DNA from: Actinomycetota bacterium
GTDB lineage: Bacteria; Actinomycetota; Humimicrobiia; Humimicrobiales; Humimicrobiaceae
Reading direction: 5' to 3'
Assembly: GCA_016932375.1 (NCBI GenBank)
Contig: JAFGDA010000106.1
Location: 1-10,870, forward strand
Length of the DNA: 10,870 nt
In this document: piece after piece, positions 6,873 through 10,870 of the stretch
Numbering within the stretch: the first letter of the stretch is position 1
Layout: each line of letters opens with the position of its first letter
Translations under genes and position numbers: made by a program
The notes under the pieces: model-generated
The model's database searches: none
What the model was told of the DNA's origin: nothing
The model's input: only the letters and a program-made list of their open reading frames with translations

Positions 6873-9224
6873 TCAGATGAATAAGACAATCAATCCAGCA
6901 GCGAGCAATACCAGAAATAATACTGATTCTGCGATTATCCATGGACCGGTCATGGTCATTCTCAGACGGTCAAGATTTAAAAGAGAAAACAACAGGAAAC
7001 CGAGAGGTACAATACTTAAAAAGACAAGTGACAGACCGGTTACGGATTCCCAGGCAGGTTTTTTACCTTTTCCCTGGTAATTTATTTCGAGGTTTATATC
7101 TTTCTTATAGGCATCACCAATTATCACCGGCACCCTTATATCATATTTTCCGGCACTTAATTCATCCTTCAGCTTTAAACCAATTGTTATATCCATGGAA
7201 GATCCGGCTTTTAAGACGTTGTTTTCGGACACTATCTCAAGCTTATCCAGAACTGTTTCCTGTCCGGATTCCGGGGAACCTAAGGCAATGCTGAGATCCT
7301 CAGGATACCCGGATACGGCATTTATGGTGAATACCTGCAGCTCTCCGGAATCCCCGATATCCAATACCTCCGGACCTGTCAATTCGAGGTACTTATTAAA
7401 ACTGGCTTGCTTTACATCATTAAATATTGTCCCATCTTCAGCCTCAAAGCTGCCGCTGATTTTTATGGTATATTCACCCATAATATCGAAATCATTAATT
7501 AATATATTATATACGCCATCATCCTTGACGTTGTCCCCATGTTCCATATTGCCATCATCATAAAGAACACCACCGGACCTAAAGGCGTCCGGTCCGGTGA
7601 GTATATAGGAAAAATCACCCTTTGAAAAATCATCAAAATTCACGGTTACAGGGATTGAAGTACCGGCTATGATATTATTAACGACCCTTACATGCATGGT
7701 CTTATGCAGCTTGCCGGGGACATTGACAATAAAACCCGATTCCTGCATTGAGAAACAGCCTGTAGGGACATGGAGTATATTGAATTCAATATGATATTCC
7801 CCCACCGTTCCTGTATCCATTAAAAGATATCCGTACTTTCCGTCACCCGCCACCTCATCGGGGTCCTTCCCGTTGTCCTCAAGCATAATCCCATTTTTTA
7901 CATTACCGTCAGGATACTGGACATCACATGTTACACAGAAACCGGAAAAGTCTGTGGCATTGAAAGGCTGCCTTATTGGAACAATTTCAATTATAATTGG
8001 TATGCCGGTACCCGCAGGGTAAGTGGCAGCTGAAGGCTCTATAAGGGACAATCCTGCCATGTCCAGTACCACTACCATATCACCGTCCAGCTCATATGAC
8101 CACTTGCCGTGCGCGGGGTCATCTATAACCCCGATAATGTAGGCATCATCCTTAATCTCCTTGTTGTAAAGATTAGCGCTTTCACCGGAAGGCCCTTTTA
8201 AATTGATTGCCGGGTTATTCTTCATTTCATTCCTGGCAGCTATTAATATCATTTTATCAATATAATCATCTATTTCTATGATGCCCTTAATACTATCGCT
8301 GCCCTTCTGGTCCCTTGTCATTATAAATCCATCAGTTATATGCCTGAATATTTCCAGGAAAACATCACGTATGTCAGCAGGTGAAGAAGCCTTCAGGCTT
8401 GAAGCGCCGGTTATTGCAGCCATTTTCGTGAGTAGTTCAAGATTTGCTTCTCCAGTAAAAGCTATCGGGTACAGCTTTATGCCATTTTGCCTGTACTGAT
8501 AGCACAGGTTCAATAGCTGGTCCTTGTAATCCTTTAGATATTGCTCTTCCGGGGTGCCGCTGCCAGCCATGGAAGATGAATCGCCGTAAATATTGTCAGC
8601 TCCGGATGTACTTTCACCATTATCATTGTTAGTAATGTCGCTGCTTTTTGTTTCATTTTTTTCAATCTCCTTTTCTTCCTTGCCGGGAGGAGAAGGCTTT
8701 TCCTGGCCGTCCTGAATGTCCCGTAAAACATCTTCAGGAATTGGTATATCGCCTGTATCAAGTTTCCCATCTGTCAATATCACAATTATGGTCTTATTTT
8801 TAACAGTTCTTTCCCGGAGCATGGAATCTATCTCTTCAAGAGCTAATTTTATATCAGTATATTTCTGGTTGCTTCTGATATTCTCTATGGCCTCAATTAT
8901 TTCTGCCTTTCCCTGGCTCACACCGGTAGGGTCAATATATATATTTGTGTTTTCCCCAAAACCTGCGACCGATACCCTGCTTCCACCTGCAAGAAGTTCG
9001 TTCAATTCTACGAACAATTTGGCTGCGTCTTTCCGCAGGTCCTGCGGGTCATTAATCCTCATGCTGCCTGATTCATCAAGCAGCAGGACAATATCCATTG
9101 CTTCATCCGGACCCGGGAATTCATCATAAGCCATTATGGACCCATAGAAAGCATGCAGTGTTACAGTGATTAATACGAATATAAAAATGATAATCCTGCT
9201 TATATTCTTTTTTATTTGATTCAT
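6873..9224 (-). CDS. Membrane-anchored von Willebrand factor A domain protein
   Basis: A 783-residue exported protein. Residues 8-32 are a signal sequence or N-terminal anchor. The vWA domain (about 43-298) has a complete metal-ion-dependent adhesion site: DESGS (D50, S52, S54), T123 in KYTD and D152 in LTDGK. It is split by a polar low-complexity insert (about 171-228, rich in Glu, Lys, Ser, Gly, Asn). Two Asp/Gly-rich segments with the same plan follow (LEDNGKDPDEVAGDGKYGY, 448-466; LYDDGNMEHGDNVKDDGVYN, 554-573), each in a beta-rich module of about 100 residues and resembling choice-of-anchor-X-type repeats. Another beta domain (about 616-715) leads to two C-terminal membrane helices (about 729-750 and 762-782). 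Most of the protein therefore faces outward, suggesting adhesion or envelope assembly rather than a chelatase role. GAGG lies only 2 nt before the ATG, closer than usual, but no better start precedes the signal sequence. Confidence 0.85.
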   Translation of the reverse strand: MNQIKKNISRIIIFIFVLITVTLHAFYGSIMAYDEFPGPDEAMDIVLLLDESGSMRINDPQDLRKDAAKLFVELNELLAGGSRVSVAGFGENTNIYIDPTGVSQGKAEIIEAIENIRSNQKYTDIKLALEEIDSMLRERTVKNKTIIVILTDGKLDTGDIPIPEDVLRDIQDGQEKPSPPGKEEKEIEKNETKSSDITNNDNGESTSGADNIYGDSSSMAGSGTPEEQYLKDYKDQLLNLCYQYRQNGIKLYPIAFTGEANLELLTKMAAITGASSLKASSPADIRDVFLEIFRHITDGFIMTRDQKGSDSIKGIIEIDDYIDKMILIAARNEMKNNPAINLKGPSGESANLYNKEIKDDAYIIGVIDDPAHGKWSYELDGDMVVVLDMAGLSLIEPSAATYPAGTGIPIIIEIVPIRQPFNATDFSGFCVTCDVQYPDGNVKNGIMLEDNGKDPDEVAGDGKYGYLLMDTGTVGEYHIEFNILHVPTGCFSMQESGFIVNVPGKLHKTMHVRVVNNIIAGTSIPVTVNFDDFSKGDFSYILTGPDAFRSGGVLYDDGNMEHGDNVKDDGVYNILINDFDIMGEYTIKISGSFEAEDGTIFNDVKQASFNKYLELTGPEVLDIGDSGELQVFTINAVSGYPEDLSIALGSPESGQETVLDKLEIVSENNVLKAGSSMDITIGLKLKDELSAGKYDIRVPVIIGDAYKKDINLEINYQGKGKKPAWESVTGLSLVFLSIVPLGFLLFSLLNLDRLRMTMTGPWIIAESVLFLVLLAAGLIVLFI

Positions 9225-9228
9225 AACC

Positions 9229-9457
9229 TCAATAGCATTTTTTATAATAATTCGTTTAATAATGAATTTTACATGTTAAATCTTTTAAAATTTTCAGGAA
9301 CACCCATCCGTCCATCTCCTGCAGGGTTTCATTAAAACCAAAACTGCCGGGATAATTGAATTAATACGGATATCCTACCACTGCATATTAACTGATAGCA
9401 ATAAGCAATAATTAAATATTTTTAAATAATTCAATTTTTTTTAAAAAATGCTATTGA
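9229..9457. repeat. Perfect 16-bp inverted repeat flanking the vWA upstream region
   Basis: TAAAAAATGCTATTGA occurs on the + strand at 9442-9457 and on the - strand at 9244-9229, identical over all 16 bases, with 197 bp between. The right copy runs into the -35 box of the small RNA promoter. The left copy runs into the GAGG before the vWA start codon. No transposase and no clear target-site duplication are visible. It may be a shared operator or the ends of a small degenerate element. Confidence 0.7.
9245..9441. other. Non-coding spacer between the inverted repeats
   Basis: About 200 bp of AT-rich DNA with a GC-richer island at about 9300-9355 and the 8-bp palindrome GGATATCC at 9368-9375. 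It must hold the vWA promoter on the - strand, but I find no convincing -35/-10 pair. No ORF with a ribosome binding site is present. Confidence 0.4.
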
Positions 9458-9482
9458 CATAAATGGTTTATTCTGGTAGATT
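9454..9482 (+). promoter_or_regulatory. Strong sigma-70-type promoter for the small RNA
   Basis: A perfect -35 TTGACA (9454-9459) is followed by a 17-bp spacer and TAGATT (9477-9482). TGG directly before it forms an extended -10, and an A/T-rich UP-like run lies upstream (9435-9449). This is the closest match to consensus in the window. Predicted start is 9488-9489, which is exactly where the first RNA helix begins. Confidence 0.75.
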
Positions 9483-9488
9483 TATAAC

Positions 9489-9659
9489 TACCCTAATTCA
9501 GTAGGCAACCTTTAAGATTTAGTTGAAATTCGGAATCGAAAGAGCCCGTAAATTAGATTGAATTTTAAAAAGTCCCCTAGAAAAGTATTAGGGTAAGGCT
9601 CCGAGTTGTTTAGTAGCCTAAGGTGCAAACTATGGCAAAGGATAACTTGGAGTTTTTTT
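9489..9659 (+). ncRNA. Candidate structured small RNA, about 170 nt, family not assigned
   Basis: The strand between the promoter and a T7 tract has no coding signal but many pairings. TACCCTAAT (9489-9497) pairs perfectly over 9 bp with ATTAGGGTA (9587-9595). GAGCC (9542-9546) pairs with GGCTC (9597-9601), which would be a pseudoknot against the first helix. TTCG/CGAA (9529-9532/9537-9540) makes a small hairpin. CCCTA/TAGGG (9575-9579/9589-9593) is an alternative to the long helix. CTCCGAGTT (9599-9607) pairs with AACTTGGAG (9644-9652, one G-U) before the T7 tract. No gene follows on the same strand: the next DNA is the 3' end of an opposing gene. A free-standing RNA therefore fits better than a riboswitch leader. 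Size and host type would suit a 6S or raiA-type RNA, but I cannot confirm either from memory, and it may be new. Confidence 0.65.
9599..9659 (+). terminator. Terminator-like 3' stem of the small RNA
   Basis: CTCCGAGTT (9599-9607) and AACTTGGAG (9644-9652) form a 9-bp stem with one G-U pair, followed directly by seven T residues (9653-9659). The 36-nt enclosed segment is longer than in a simple terminator and probably folds further. Three bases of the 5' arm (9599-9601) are also claimed by the GAGCC/GGCTC pairing, so the two structures compete. Confidence 0.65.
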
Positions 9660-9678
9660 ATTCTATAAAAGAACTACA

Positions 9679-9707
9679 CCGAATTAATTATATATATTAT
9701 AATCCGG
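9679..9707 (-). terminator. Possible weak terminator after the four-helix membrane protein gene
   Basis: On the - strand CCGGATTA (9707-9700) pairs with TAATTCGG (9686-9679), 8 bp with one G-U, about 50 nt after the stop codon. The T-rich stretch that follows (TTCTTTTATAG) is broken, so termination would be inefficient. The hairpin separates the gene from the convergent small RNA. Confidence 0.35.
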
Positions 9708-9756
9708 ATATTGCCTGTCCCCCGGCCTTAAATCTTCTATCATACTTCTCCGGTTA

Positions 9757-10737
9757 TCAAGCCCGGGAAGCAAATCCAACTATAAACCTTACAAGCCTTA
9801 CTATTATTCCTATGCTCAATGCCACAATGATAAAAATAAGCACAGCAACTACAATGGGAGTAAGGATGCCTGTAAGATCGTTTGGGAATACAGTAAAGTC
9901 AAAAGGGAATATTGACAGGAGGGCTGCTGCCGAAGAAAGAGAAAACAAATCCATTATTGCCTGGATTAGCTGCCTGAACCAGTACCTGTCATAAATTATA
10001 AGTAAAATATTTCCAATTATAGATGCAGCCAGCGCCACTGTCACAACAGGCAGCCACCTGTAAAAATCCTGAGTTAAAAAAGATGTCCGGGTCCATACAC
10101 CACCGGAATAACTGTAATATGCAATATAGCTGTTATAAAAATTAAGAAAAACCAGTAAAAAAGCGCTCCATACAATGGCTATGCTGTAACCTGCTATCCT
10201 GCCTCCCCTTAAATCAGCCAAATCTTTCCCGGTTTTTTCCGGTTCTTCATTCACTTTCCCATCAGCTTCCGTTCTGGTTTCGCCGGTTTCCCTGTTAACT
10301 GCATGGGCCTCGCTACCCATATTTATCCCGGGGATTTTATCTATTTCGGGATCTTCTCCAGCAGGTTCAGCATTTTCCGTTTCAGCTTCCCCGGTCCCTT
10401 CTTTACCAGGACTCTTACCTCCGGATTCCTTATCTTCCGGGTTTTCGCTTTCCTGACTTTTTTCCCCGGGTTCTTCCTTTTTCCCTTCCCTGAAGTAATC
10501 TGCGACACTTTCCCCGAAATCATGGGCAGACCTACCAAGATCCTTAAATTTTGCCTTTACTTCATCATCCCTGAACCTGCTCCCAAATTCTTTTGCAGAC
10601 CCGGAGGCAATTTCACCAAACTCTTTGGCCTTTTTCTTTAGTTCCGGATCATCAAATATTTTCGCTACAGCCTCTCCGAATTTCTTCATCATATCACCAA
10701 AGTTTTCCGCAGGGTTTTTATTTCCGTTCTCTGCCAT
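9757..10737 (-). CDS. Four-helix membrane protein with amphipathic N-terminal region, function unknown
   Basis: A 326-residue protein of no family I can name. Residues 11-85 are a soluble, strongly helical region with recurring Lys-rich/Phe-Gly units (KKFGEAVAKIF, KKAKEFGEIA, SAKEFGSRF, AHDFGESVADYF) spaced about 11-22 residues apart. It resembles amphipathic repeats that lie on membranes. Residues 86-176 are a low-complexity acidic linker rich in Glu, Lys, Gly and Pro. Four hydrophobic segments follow (about 180-205, 228-249, 257-277, 289-315), with the Lys/Arg-rich end RLVRF. There is no signal sequence, so the N-terminal region and linker probably face the cytoplasm. ATG at 10737-10735 has a good AAGGAGA about 6 nt upstream. 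It is followed by the vWA gene on the same strand after a 532-nt gap that contains the oppositely directed small RNA. A role at the envelope is inferred only from the membrane segments. Confidence 0.75.
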   Translation of the reverse strand: MAENGNKNPAENFGDMMKKFGEAVAKIFDDPELKKKAKEFGEIASGSAKEFGSRFRDDEVKAKFKDLGRSAHDFGESVADYFREGKKEEPGEKSQESENPEDKESGGKSPGKEGTGEAETENAEPAGEDPEIDKIPGINMGSEAHAVNRETGETRTEADGKVNEEPEKTGKDLADLRGGRIAGYSIAIVWSAFLLVFLNFYNSYIAYYSYSGGVWTRTSFLTQDFYRWLPVVTVALAASIIGNILLIIYDRYWFRQLIQAIMDLFSLSSAAALLSIFPFDFTVFPNDLTGILTPIVVAVLIFIIVALSIGIIVRLVRFIVGFASRA

Positions 10738-10787
10738 TTCATTCTCCTTATAACCTTAATAATATTACAACCATATATGATTAAATA

Positions 10788-10807
10788 AATGCTTGCATGC
10801 CTGCATT
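10788..10807. promoter_or_regulatory. 20-bp dyad, candidate operator
   Basis: AATGCTTGCATGCCTGCATT is symmetric at 16 of 20 positions: outer arms AATGC/GCATT and central GCATGC are perfect, with mismatched pairs between them. It lies 51-70 bp before the start codon of the membrane protein gene, a typical operator position, and is richer in GC than its surroundings. Confidence 0.45.
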
Positions 10808-10808
10808 A

Positions 10809-10852
10809 TTGTATTTATTTTAATTTATCAATATCCAAAACGATAAATACAA
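10809..10852. repeat. 10-bp inverted repeat upstream of the membrane protein gene
   Basis: TTGTATTTAT (10809-10818) and ATAAATACAA (10843-10852) are perfect reverse complements separated by 24 bp, with a further TTATC/GATAA pair inside (10825-10829/10842-10846). It may be a binding site, or the terminator-like end of a gene to the right of the window. The arms are AT-rich, so chance is a real alternative. Confidence 0.35.
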
Positions 10853-10870
10853 CAGTTATATTCTAAACCA

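Noticed and set aside
9221..9238. Five-codon leader ORF (ATG CTA TTG AGG TTA TGA) whose stop overlaps the vWA start codon
   Set aside because: The ATGA overlap is attractive for coupling, but there is no Shine-Dalgarno before it and part of it is simply the 16-bp repeat plus GAGG.
9489..9659. Riboswitch controlling a downstream gene
   Set aside because: The competing stems suggest this, but no same-strand gene follows, only the antisense of a convergent gene.
9623..9994. + strand ORF of 123 codons in and after the small RNA region
   Set aside because: It has no ribosome binding site, crosses the RNA's T7 terminator, and its second half is antisense to the C-terminus of the membrane protein gene. 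The translation shows no recognisable pattern.

Overview
The window (about 10.9 kb, AT-rich, with ATA/AGA/AGG-rich coding usage) looks like the chromosome of an anaerobic, low-GC bacterium without an outer membrane, most likely a Clostridia-type member of the Bacillota. Supporting signs are a lipoprotein-type metal-binding protein, AGGAG-type ribosome binding sites, a URO-D family protein of the type common in anaerobes, and a PAS/GGDEF/HD-GYP architecture typical of clostridia. An AT-rich anaerobic lineage outside Bacillota cannot be excluded. I see no phage, transposase, CRISPR, rRNA or tRNA.

Layout: a URO-D superfamily gene enters from the left edge on the + strand (1-932, 5' end missing) and converges on a DeoR/GlpR-type regulator (944-1720, -). 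All other protein genes also lie on the - strand. In transcription order (right to left) they are a four-helix membrane protein with an amphipathic N-terminal repeat region (10737-9757), a large membrane-anchored von Willebrand factor A protein (9224-6873), a small HTH/coiled-coil protein (6736-6224), a dual-domain c-di-GMP enzyme PAS-PAS-GGDEF-HD-GYP (6222-4354), and a zinc-type ABC importer znuA-znuC-znuB (4300-1825).

The last five of these genes are packed very tightly (1 nt, 53 nt, 5 nt, then a 4-nt overlap) with no terminator visible between them. They read as one unit running from an extended -10 promoter near 6801-6809: a DNA-binding coiled-coil protein, a c-di-GMP synthase/hydrolase, and metal uptake. 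The link between the c-di-GMP enzyme and zinc import is inferred from gene order only.

The most interesting non-protein signal is in the 532-bp gap between the vWA gene and the membrane-protein gene. On the + strand there is a near-consensus promoter (TTGACA, 17 bp, TGG-TAGATT), then about 170 nt that fold with a perfect 9-bp long-range helix starting at the predicted first nucleotide, a possible pseudoknot, and a final stem followed by T7. This looks like a stand-alone structured small RNA gene. I could not assign it to a family with confidence. The same gap carries a perfect 16-bp inverted repeat that ties the RNA promoter to the start of the vWA gene.
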